From: a bacterium
GTDB taxonomy: Bacteria; Cyanobacteriota; Vampirovibrionia; Gastranaerophilales; Gastranaerophilaceae
DNA length: 21,851 bases
Direction of reading: 5' to 3'
Assembly (NCBI GenBank): GCA_017444705.1
Contig: JAFSWA010000056.1
Span: forward strand, 1 to 21,851
The position numbers were made by a program, and so were the translations under genes. Positions 16,050 to 21,851 of the stretch are shown here, piece by piece. Position 1 is the first letter of the stretch; every line of letters begins with the position of its first letter. Below the pieces are notes generated by a model that worked only from the letters and a program-made list of their open reading frames with translations, had not been told where the DNA came from and searched no databases.

Positions 16050-16484
16050 CTACCTGATAAGACCTGATTTTTTGGCAACTTTATTTAGCACTTCCTTAAA
16101 TTCAACAATAGGTTCAAGTTTGTAACCGCAATCCGCACTAAGACAGCCGCCCATTTGGAAAATCTCTTCCTGCGGATAACGACGGCAAATTCCGGGACGA
16201 TATTTATGTATTTTGCAAAGTTTAGTTTCTTTATCAAGATGAGAACATTCAAAAATAAGTCCGATTTCATCACTTCCGATTATATTTAAACCTGCGTAAA
16301 ATGAGTGAAGAAGTTTTAGTTTTTCAAACTCTTTTTCCTCTTTTATTACCCCTTTCAGATGTCTGACGTAAATATGAGAACAACATGCCCCGCAGTTATT
16401 GCATGAGCCTGTTCGTTTGTATTTTCGTCTTAAAACAAACCTTAAAACCCAATTATTTAGTTTTTCAAAAAAATTTTTATTCAT
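16050..16484 (-). CDS. YkgJ-family Cys-cluster protein (putative zinc/iron-binding)
   Basis: This 144-residue protein has the CxxCGACC motif of the YkgJ/CxxCxxCC family (C28, C31, C34, C35). Further Cys lie in FECSHLD, LCKIHKYRPGICRRYP and GGCLSADCGYKL, giving at least eight for metal or Fe-S binding. Family members are often called zinc- or iron-chelating domain proteins, and most have no defined activity. The reading frame overlaps the end of the U32 gene by 8 nt, so the two are surely co-transcribed and probably coupled. The basic N-terminus has no signal peptide, so it should be cytoplasmic. It might supply or receive a cluster for its partner, which is inference. Confidence 0.85.
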   Translation of the reverse strand: MNKNFFEKLNNWVLRFVLRRKYKRTGSCNNCGACCSHIYVRHLKGVIKEEKEFEKLKLLHSFYAGLNIIGSDEIGLIFECSHLDKETKLCKIHKYRPGICRRYPQEEIFQMGGCLSADCGYKLEPIVEFKEVLNKVAKKSGLIR

Positions 16485-18372
16485 AATTTAAAATTTCCAT
16501 AACGCAGTTTTTGCAGTCAAACCTGAGGGGATATTTATTACCGAAAGAATCTTTTAAAAATAATTTACCGTCATTCTGAGCGTTAGCATAGAATTTGTTA
16601 TTATTGTTTTTCTCGGATTCTTCGGGCAGCATATTGACAATACTATCAGAATTACTAAAAGGACATTTCCCCGCCAATTTTCTCATACAATTTTTTGTTC
16701 TCATTAAAACGGCATTTTTAATATGCTCTGAAACTTCAAAACCTTTTTGAGGTTGACTGATGCCGCTTTCCTTATAAATAAGTTGTGCATTTTTATTTGT
16801 TATATTTAATCTGTAATCATTTTCAATATTTTTGGGGAAAGGAATTGACTTAAAATTCAAATCCCGTCTGATAAATTTATAATTTTTCAAAATAGTTTCT
16901 TTTAACATTTCAGTCAAATTTCGTCTTATTTCATTAAGTTTTGAAACAGGAATAAACGGTATTGTTCCTTTAATCTCAAATTTTTCCGTAATAAACTGTG
17001 TATCACCAAGTTTTGAAAATTGTTTTTTTATATTTTCCGTCTGGTCATTTTTTGCAGGTTCAAAAATATTATCAAGTGTAATTTTAGCCTTATTTTTATT
17101 TGACTCTGCTATAAAAGTGATTTTTTTTCTGTCGAAAAAGGCGGAAACTGAAATTGGTAATTTCCTTTGAATAACAATATTTTTGGCATATTTTTGATAT
17201 TCAAAATCGAGGTTTTTATAGATTTTATCACCGATTTTTAAATTTAGATTTGAGAGTAAAAATATTTTATTTCCTTGAATATTTTTAACGGTTGACCCTT
17301 GTAAATCATTGTCAATAAAAGCACATACACCGTCATTTAATTTTATTTCAGAGCCTTTATTTAATGAAATTTCAAATCCGTTTTTAAAAATCGCTTTTAC
17401 TTTTCCTATAAATTCTCCTTTGTTTTTCGGGGTATCAATAGAATTTATATCATCATGTCCTATATTGTATGTTGTAAATCCCCGATTAAATACTTTTTTT
17501 AAATCAGGTTTAAAATCTGTAAAAACAATTCCGTCAGAAGATTTTTCAAGATTTGTATTTTTATCAATTTTTTGTCTGTACGCACTCACGACGGTTTTTA
17601 CATAATCTTCGTCTTTTAATCTGCCTTCAATTTTAAAGCTGTAAACCCCGGCTTTTGAAAGATTTTCAAGCTCATCAATCAGACAAAAATCTTTTAGGGA
17701 TAATAAATATTTATCTTTAATTATGAAGTTGCCTTTTTCATCGACAAGTGAATATTTATTTCTGCAGGGTTGGGCACATTCACCTCTGTTTGCGGAGCGT
17801 CTGCCTATTGAATAGCTCATATAACATTGTCCGGAATAGCTTACACACAAAGCTCCGTGAACAAAAAACTCTAATTCCGCATCGGTTTTTTCTTTTATCT
17901 TTGTAATTTCTTCAAGTGTTAGTTCTCTGGGTAAAACTATTCTCGAAATGTTAAAACTCTTCAAAAATTTTATTTTTTCAACATCAAGATTATGACACTG
18001 AGTGCTTGCATGAAGTGAAATCGGAGGAAGATTAAGCTTTAAAATCCCTAAATCTTGAATAATCAAAGCATCAACCCCTATTTCGTAAAGATTGTTTATA
18101 AGCTTTTCAACAGCGGAAAGCTCATTATCATACAAAACGGTATTAACCGTAACATAGATTTTGACATTAAAAAGATGTGCGTAATCGACAATTTTTTTTA
18201 TATCTTCAAGTGAATTACCCGCTTTTTTTCTTGCTCCGAAATCGGATGCCCCTATATAAACCGCATCAGCACCGCAATTTATCGCTGTTATTGCACAATT
18301 TATATCTTTTGCAGGTGCAAGAAGTTCAATTTTACAAATATTATTAAGAGTTTTGTAACTTTTTTTATCCAT
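16477..18372 (-). CDS. Large peptidase U32 family protein (RlhA/YdcP-like)
   Basis: At 631 residues this is the long form of the U32 family, close in size to E. coli RlhA (YdcP, about 650). It begins with ELLAPAKD and GADAVYIGA of the TIM-barrel, then has the signature FVHGALCVSYSGQCYMSYSI and GRRSANRGECAQPCR (C176, C183, C199, C203), and SFKIEGRLKDEDYV. A long C-terminal region matches the collagenase-like extension (DUF3656) in length. It ends with more Cys (CMRKLAGKCPF, FDCKNC). Studied long members act in RNA modification (RlhA hydroxylates 23S rRNA C2501) and related U32 proteins hold a 4Fe-4S cluster through such Cys. True protease activity is doubtful. It is divergent from rimP-nusA and overlaps the YkgJ-like gene. 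Confidence 0.85.
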   Translation of the reverse strand: MDKKSYKTLNNICKIELLAPAKDINCAITAINCGADAVYIGASDFGARKKAGNSLEDIKKIVDYAHLFNVKIYVTVNTVLYDNELSAVEKLINNLYEIGVDALIIQDLGILKLNLPPISLHASTQCHNLDVEKIKFLKSFNISRIVLPRELTLEEITKIKEKTDAELEFFVHGALCVSYSGQCYMSYSIGRRSANRGECAQPCRNKYSLVDEKGNFIIKDKYLLSLKDFCLIDELENLSKAGVYSFKIEGRLKDEDYVKTVVSAYRQKIDKNTNLEKSSDGIVFTDFKPDLKKVFNRGFTTYNIGHDDINSIDTPKNKGEFIGKVKAIFKNGFEISLNKGSEIKLNDGVCAFIDNDLQGSTVKNIQGNKIFLLSNLNLKIGDKIYKNLDFEYQKYAKNIVIQRKLPISVSAFFDRKKITFIAESNKNKAKITLDNIFEPAKNDQTENIKKQFSKLGDTQFITEKFEIKGTIPFIPVSKLNEIRRNLTEMLKETILKNYKFIRRDLNFKSIPFPKNIENDYRLNITNKNAQLIYKESGISQPQKGFEVSEHIKNAVLMRTKNCMRKLAGKCPFSNSDSIVNMLPEESEKNNNNKFYANAQNDGKLFLKDSFGNKYPLRFDCKNCVMEILNYE

Positions 18373-18386
18373 ATATTAAATTTTAC

Positions 18387-18414
18387 TTTAAAAATTTTAA
18401 AAAAGTGATATAAT
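18387..18414 (+). promoter_or_regulatory. Candidate promoter of rimP-nusA
   Basis: A consensus TATAAT at 18409-18414 has a weak TTTAAA at 18387-18392 (16-nt spacer). Transcription would begin near 18421, just before the hairpin at 18428. It lies in the 107-bp gap between divergent genes. Confidence 0.5.
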
Positions 18415-18427
18415 AAAATTGTTCTTG

Positions 18428-18457
18428 AAAAAAGAAACGGGTTCCGTTTCTTTTTTT
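18428..18457 (+). terminator. Terminator-like attenuator in the rimP-nusA leader
   Basis: A 13-bp perfect stem (AAAAAAGAAACGG 18428-18440, loop GTT, CCGTTTCTTTTTT 18444-18456) ends in a run of T. No gene ends here, because both neighbours start outward from this gap. The hairpin can therefore only act on a leader, most naturally that of rimP-nusA. NusA-stimulated termination in the rimP-nusA leader is known in Bacillus subtilis, which supports a feedback attenuator. The stem also has a T run on the minus strand. Confidence 0.65.
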
Positions 18458-18479
18458 GTTTGATTAGAGGGGAAAGGAA

Positions 18480-18980
18480 ATGCCTCACCACACATATAAC
18501 AGAAAAGAAATACTTGAAAATATAACACCAATTATTGAAAATACCGCAATGAGATGCGGGGTTATTCCTATTGAAATTGAGTTAGTAAAAGAATCTTCTC
18601 ACTGGTATTTGAGAGTTTATTTGTACTCAAATGACCATGACATTTCCATTGATGATTGTGAAAAAGTATCAAGAGGGCTGGATAATCTTTTAGATGATTT
18701 AATTCCGTTTAAATATTATCTTGAAATAAGTTCCCCCGGAGTTGAAAAAAAACTCAAATCAGAAAAAGAATATATAGTTTTCAAAGGTAAATCGATTACA
18801 CTAAAATTAAAAAAACCTATTAATGAAAATGAAGATAAAACATTTGTTTGTAAAATTGTCGATTACGACCCGACTACGGGCGTTACGATTTACAGATTTA
18901 TGGACAAAAAAGAATACACAATAAAACTTGAAGATATTTCAAGTGCCAATTTGTACGACGATAAAATAGAAGAAAAATAA
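18480..18980 (+). CDS. rimP: Ribosome maturation factor RimP
   Basis: This 166-residue protein helps mature the 30S ribosomal subunit. Family landmarks are an N-terminal alpha/beta domain (ENTAMRCGVIPIEIELVKES, WYLRVYLYSNDHDISIDDCEKVSRGLD), the signature YYLEISSPGVEKKLKSEKEY, and a C-terminal SH3-like barrel (FVCKIVDYDPTTGVTIYRF). GGGGAAAGGA lies just upstream of ATG 18480. It sits directly before nusA with a 13-nt gap, the conserved bacterial order. Expression probably depends on the attenuator hairpin at 18428-18457. Confidence 0.93.
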   Translation: MPHHTYNRKEILENITPIIENTAMRCGVIPIEIELVKESSHWYLRVYLYSNDHDISIDDCEKVSRGLDNLLDDLIPFKYYLEISSPGVEKKLKSEKEYIVFKGKSITLKLKKPINENEDKTFVCKIVDYDPTTGVTIYRFMDKKEYTIKLEDISSANLYDDKIEEK

Positions 18981-18993
18981 AGGAGTAGTGACT

Positions 18994-20244
18994 ATGAAAA
19001 AAATTGAAGCGGCATTGTTTGAAGCATGCGAACAGTTAGAAAGAGAAAAAGGAATACCGAAAGAGGTTTTAATCAGTTCTTTGTGTGATGCTATGGTTGC
19101 GGCATACAAAAAACAAATAAAAAATAAAGATGTTGATAATATTGAAGCAATTTTAGATGAACAAGCAGGTGAAATCGGTGTATTTTCAACAAAAGTTGTT
19201 GTGAAAAAAGTTGAAGATGAAGAAACACAAATTTCACTTAAAGATGCAAAAGAAATCGACGAATCAGTTGAATTAGAAGACGAAGTTAAGATAGAGGTAA
19301 CACCTGAAAATTTCGGTCGTATTGCGGCTCAGGCGGCAAAACAGGTTATCACTCAGCGTATCAGAGAAGCTGAAAGAAATCTCGTTATGGCCGAATTTAT
19401 GGAAAAGAAAGGCACTCTGACAACAGGTATTATTCAGAGAGTTGAAAATAAAAACGTAATTGTTAATATAGGAAAAACCGATGCAATAATGCCTTTCAGA
19501 GAACAAATCCCCGGTGAATACTATAAATCAGGAACAAGAATAAGAGTATTTGTTGTTAACGTAAAAGAAACAAACCGTATGCCGCAGGTTATCGTATCTC
19601 ACGCACATCCTGAAATTGTAAGAGAATTATTTGAACTTGAAGTACCTGAAATTGAGGACGGAATTGTTGAAATCAAATCTATCGCAAGAGAAGCGGGATA
19701 CAGAACAAAGATTGCTGTTTGGTCAAATGACCCCGATGTTGATTCAATAGGAGCTTGTGTCGGTCCGAGAGGAAGCCGTATTCAAACTATCGTTAACGAA
19801 TTGAAGAACGAAAAAATCGATATCGTAAGATACTCTGATGACCCTGTTGAATATATTGTAAACGCTCTTTCACCGGCGAGAATTTTATCTGTTGATATTT
19901 TGGCAGAAACAGATGAAGCAAAAGAAGCCCTCGTTGTTGTACCTAATGACCAATTAAGCCTTGCTATCGGCAGAGAGGGTCAAAACGTAAGACTTGCTCA
20001 CAAACTGACGGGTTGGAAAATCGATATTAAGAGCGAGGCTCAAATGGAAGCTATTGAACAAGACTTGTATAAAGAAAGTCTTGAAAACGGCGAACTCGAC
20101 GGCGACGATACAGAAGATGAAATTTCTCAGGAAATTGAAGAAGAAATGAATGAAGCTTACGTTGTTGATGAAGCTGAAATCGAAAATAACGGCGAAATGG
20201 ATGAAGTTGACGAAGACGCCGAACTCGAAGATAACGAAATATAA
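18994..20244 (+). CDS. nusA: Transcription termination/antitermination factor NusA
   Basis: This 416-residue protein contains the NusA N-terminal RNA polymerase-binding domain (about 1-125) and an S1 domain (GIIQRVENKNVIVNIGKTDA). Two KH domains follow (IGACVGPRGSRIQTIVNEL in KH1, LAIGREGQNVRLAHKLTGW in KH2). NusA modulates pausing, intrinsic termination and antitermination. The C-terminus is a highly acidic tail of about 60 residues with no helix-hairpin-helix acidic repeats like those of E. coli. ATG 18994 is used because AGGAG is 8-9 nt upstream, whereas GTG 18988 is only 2 nt from it. Unusually, ylxR and infB do not follow. About 370 bp of repeats and a pilin-like gene come next. Confidence 0.95.
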   Translation: MKKIEAALFEACEQLEREKGIPKEVLISSLCDAMVAAYKKQIKNKDVDNIEAILDEQAGEIGVFSTKVVVKKVEDEETQISLKDAKEIDESVELEDEVKIEVTPENFGRIAAQAAKQVITQRIREAERNLVMAEFMEKKGTLTTGIIQRVENKNVIVNIGKTDAIMPFREQIPGEYYKSGTRIRVFVVNVKETNRMPQVIVSHAHPEIVRELFELEVPEIEDGIVEIKSIAREAGYRTKIAVWSNDPDVDSIGACVGPRGSRIQTIVNELKNEKIDIVRYSDDPVEYIVNALSPARILSVDILAETDEAKEALVVVPNDQLSLAIGREGQNVRLAHKLTGWKIDIKSEAQMEAIEQDLYKESLENGELDGDDTEDEISQEIEEEMNEAYVVDEAEIENNGEMDEVDEDAELEDNEI

Positions 20245-20402
20245 TTTTTTAAAATTATGAATGGTAAAATGATATTTACCCTTTGCGGAGCAAAGCAAAC
20301 TGTCGAAGAATGAGATATGTGAGCTTGCTTCCCGTATGTGGCGGGAGATAACCGAAGGACAAAGGGGGGATAGTTGTCGTGGCAAGCCAAGTGTGATATA
20401 CG

Positions 20403-20489
20403 TCATTGCAGTACATGTTAAGCAATTAGTTACATTTAATTGCTTAACATGTACAATTGCGAAGTTTACGCAGTAAACCGTGGCAATCC
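20403..20489 (+). repeat. Dispersed hairpin repeat, interrupted by a palindrome
   Basis: Removing 20410-20455 and one ATTGC leaves GTCATTGCGAAG followed by TTTACGCAGTAAACCGTGG and CAATCC. This matches the minus-strand copy at 21608-21644 almost base for base. The core is a GTTTAC/GTAAAC hairpin framed by ATTGC and GCAAT ends. Confidence 0.75.
20410..20455. mobile_element. 46-bp palindromic insertion with 5-bp direct duplication
   Basis: It has perfect 18-bp arms (GTACATGTTAAGCAATTA at 20411-20428 and its exact complement at 20437-20454) around an 8-nt loop. ATTGC occurs at both sides (20405-20409 and 20456-20460), as expected of a target-site duplication inside the dispersed repeat. It has no coding capacity, so any movement would need enzymes supplied elsewhere. 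Confidence 0.55.
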
Positions 20490-20563
20490 GGTCAAACTTT
20501 GTTAAAATTAAATTATGAAAAAAGGATATATTTAATTACAGTTAAAAAATATTTTTACTTCGC

Positions 20564-20591
20564 TTGAAAAATATTAAAAATAGTTTATACT
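20564..20591 (+). promoter_or_regulatory. Candidate promoter of the pilin-like gene
   Basis: TTGAAA at 20564-20569, a 16-nt spacer and TATACT at 20586-20591 precede GAGG (20608-20611) and ATG 20620. A perfect 9-bp inverted repeat (AATATTTTT 20548-20556 / AAAAATATT 20567-20575) overlaps the -35 box and could be an operator. Confidence 0.5.
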
Positions 20592-20619
20592 AATAATATA
20601 GAAAATTGAGGTATTGATA

Positions 20620-21531
20620 ATGTTTATTATGTCAAAAATGAAATGTAATAGCGAAAAAAATATAAACAAACATGTCATTGCGAGCGACCGTAAGGGAGCG
20701 TGGCAATCCAAAAAGTACGCATTTACGCTCTCTTGTAAATCCTTTCGCTCGGGTTTGGACTCGCTTTTGCACCTTTGGTGCAGTAAAGCTCGCAACCCTC
20801 GCAAACCGAGTTTCGCTGCCGCTCACTCGTACGGATTTACGCTCTCTTGTAAATCCTTTCGCTCGGGCTTGGACTCGCTTTTGCACCTTTGGTGCAGTAA
20901 AGCTCGCAACCCTCGCAAACCAAGTTTCGCTGCCGCTCACTCGTACGGATTTACGCTCACCGAGGTCATAGTTGTAATTGTAATTATAGCGGCGTTGGCA
21001 TTAATATTAATTCCGAATATGTTAAAAATGATGCCTGACGACCATAATATAAAGTATAAAAAAGCATTCTATACAATACAAGAAATCGTAAACGATATAG
21101 CAAGCGAATGTCAGGGGTTAAATGTTAGTGGCGGTGAATGGGAGGAAGCAAGTAATCCTGAAAATGTGCTTAATTATTGCTATAATTCTGATGAAACTTC
21201 TAAAAATCTTGCTGATGAAATATGTGAGAGGTTAAATACAACTACGGAGTGTACAAGTAGTTATCCCATTAAAATTCAAACAACAAACGGTATGAATTGG
21301 TGGCTTGCATCACAAGTACTAAGTACGGCTTTTGAGGACGATTATATTTTGTATGTTTCCGTTAACGGAACTGCATTTGGAGGTACCGCTCCCTCTTTTG
21401 GTAGCTCAGATATTAGCTCAACACAGGACAATGGCTTTTATAGAATAATAATTAAAAGAACAGGGAAAGTTCAAACTCCAACTGATGGAAAAGAACAAGG
21501 TTATTTGTTAAAAAAACCGACAGATGATTAA
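20620..21531 (+). CDS. Type IV pilin-like protein with a repeat-expanded leader
   Basis: This 303-residue protein contains the prepilin signature GFTLTEVIVVIVIIAALALI at residues 110-129, with Glu at +5 after the Gly-Phe cleavage site, then an extracellular domain ending EQGYLLKKPTDD. Class III signal sequences are normally some 6-30 residues long, but here about 110 residues precede the cleavage Gly. Residues about 19-30 (HVIASDRKGAWQ) are a translated dispersed repeat. Residues 34-109 are two tandem 38-residue copies of a 114-bp repeat. Each copy begins with its own A/G-FTL, so cleavage-like sites recur, but only the last has Glu at +5 and a hydrophobic helix. Without the two units the leader would be 34 residues. 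ATG 20620 is chosen for its GAGG site. The frame is fully open, so a product is possible, but whether it is processed is uncertain. Confidence 0.75.
   Translation: MFIMSKMKCNSEKNINKHVIASDRKGAWQSKKYAFTLSCKSFRSGLDSLLHLWCSKARNPRKPSFAAAHSYGFTLSCKSFRSGLDSLLHLWCSKARNPRKPSFAAAHSYGFTLTEVIVVIVIIAALALILIPNMLKMMPDDHNIKYKKAFYTIQEIVNDIASECQGLNVSGGEWEEASNPENVLNYCYNSDETSKNLADEICERLNTTTECTSSYPIKIQTTNGMNWWLASQVLSTAFEDDYILYVSVNGTAFGGTAPSFGSSDISSTQDNGFYRIIIKRTGKVQTPTDGKEQGYLLKKPTDD
20674..20709 (+). repeat. Dispersed repeat inside the pilin-like gene
   Basis: GTCATTGCGAGCGACCGTAA continues to GGGAGCGTGGCAATCC and an A run. It has the same ends (GTCATTGCGA ... CGTGGCAATCC) as the 20403-20489 repeat with a different centre. 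It is translated in frame as part of the pilin leader. Confidence 0.75.
20719..20946 (+). repeat. Two tandem 114-bp in-frame repeats
   Basis: Units 20719-20832 and 20833-20946 differ at three positions. Each encodes 38 residues starting (A/G)FTLSCKSFRSG. The unit is GC-richer than the surrounding genes and contains hairpins GGATTTAC/GTAAATCC and TGCACC/GGTGCA. The ATTTACGCTC that starts each unit recurs at 20949-20958, at the real pilin cleavage site. Confidence 0.92.
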
Positions 21532-21851
21532 TAATATAATTTTAACAAATTAATTGTAGGCAAGGTTGCAGGTTGCAGTAAATAATTAATTTGCCGCAAT
21601 GTTTTATGGATTGCCACGGTTTACTGCGTAAACCTCGCCATGACATGGAATTTCCCTCTCCAATGGAGAGGGATTAAGGGAGAGGGTTTTTGGATTGCGT
21701 CGCTTCGCTCGCAAAGACATGGAATCGACTTGCCACGGGGATGTAAAGACATGTCATTACGAGGGAGTGAAACGACCGAAGTAATCCAAAAAATTCTTGG
21801 AGTGCGTCGCTTCGCTCGCAAAGACATGGAATTTCCCTCTCCATTGGAGAG
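21532..21851. repeat. Mosaic of dispersed repeats after the pilin-like gene
   Basis: No gene is supported. In order it contains an inverted repeat CAAATTAATT 21546-21555 / 21584-21593, a minus-strand hairpin repeat 21608-21644, a 29-bp unit 21642-21670 (palindromic core CTCTCC...GGAGAG) repeated at 21823-21851, short minus-strand relatives at 21692-21717 and 21799-21825 (TGCGTCGCTTCGCTCGCA), and a plus-strand relative at 21753-21787 (GTCATTAC ... GTAATCC). The mosaic runs off the right edge. Confidence 0.75.

Larger units (their letters stand above)
20245..20619. other. Gene-free, hairpin-rich stretch after nusA
   Basis: No gene is supported. The stretch holds several palindromes: GGTAAA/TTTACC at 20263-20280, CTTTGC/GCAAAG at 20281-20295, and CCCG/CGGG around 20328-20343. 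A broader CCCTTTG...CAAAGGG pairing joins about 20279 to 20366. It also holds an interrupted dispersed repeat (20403-20489) and the promoter of the pilin-like gene. No hairpin with a T run marks the nusA terminator. A 150-codon minus-strand open frame here is antisense to nusA and is rejected. Confidence 0.6.

Noticed and set aside
19954..20406. 150-residue minus-strand ORF
   Set aside because: It is antisense to nusA and extends into repeats. It has no family features.
20515..20535. Short frame MKKGYI starting ATG 20515
   Set aside because: Six codons then a stop. It faintly resembles a prepilin start and could be a remnant, but nothing else supports it.
20719..20946. Tandem repeats as a CRISPR array
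   Set aside because: There are only two contiguous 114-bp units with no spacers and no cas genes in the window.
20632..20971. Minus-strand and alternative plus-frame ORFs over the pilin repeats
   Set aside because: The 114-bp unit lacks stops in several frames, so these are shadows. Only the frame joining GFTLTE has a protein signature.
21621..21827. 68-residue minus-strand ORF
   Set aside because: It is composed wholly of dispersed repeats (SLRAKR, CERSDAIQ), a typical translation of such elements.

Overview
This is an AT-rich bacterial window using the standard code. Its gene set is: an outer-membrane autotransporter, a GT41 (SPINDLY/O-GlcNAc-transferase-like) glycosyltransferase, RmuC, a type IV pilin-like protein, large unknown membrane proteins, and rimP-nusA. 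Together with dense small dispersed repeats, this fits a gut-type, double-membraned, low-GC lineage. Gastranaerophilales (Vampirovibrionia/'Melainabacteria', non-photosynthetic relatives of Cyanobacteria) is my best guess from gene style. That is inference and other gut lineages are possible.

Region 1 (1-2720) is accessory DNA. It holds the tail of an unidentified gene, then repeat-rich non-coding DNA, then a REP-associated tyrosine transposase (RAYT, 824-1360) between two inverted GTAG-type REP hairpins. Next comes a putative R-S-E mono-ADP-ribosyltransferase (1808-2416) bracketed by two nearly identical 76-bp REP pairs (BIMEs) in direct orientation. This is the most cassette-like structure in the window.

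Region 2 (2727-12326, all +) looks like surface and envelope biology. It contains an 1111-residue autotransporter with its own promoter and terminator, a membrane-anchored matrixin-like zinc protease fused to TPRs, a 562-residue membrane protein built from three similar two-helix modules, a GT41 glycosyltransferase, and RmuC. Promoter-like boxes end 6-9 nt before the start codons of three genes (RAYT, protease, GT41), suggesting leaderless mRNAs.

Region 3 (12333-18372, all -) has two tight gene clusters. One is an AICAR-transformylase-like protein lacking key catalytic residues, an Fsr-type MFS transporter and a glyoxalase-II-like hydrolase. The other is a large U32 protein overlapping a YkgJ-type Cys-cluster protein. 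Between them lie a YgiW-like periplasmic OB-fold protein and a small unknown protein.

Region 4 (18373-21851, +) carries rimP-nusA behind a terminator-like hairpin placed right after the promoter, a probable NusA attenuator. nusA is not followed by ylxR/infB but by a mosaic of dispersed hairpin repeats, one of them interrupted by a 46-bp perfect palindrome with a 5-bp direct duplication. The last gene is a pilin-like protein whose leader has been expanded to about 110 residues by a dispersed repeat and two in-frame 114-bp tandem repeats ending exactly at the prepilin-peptidase site.
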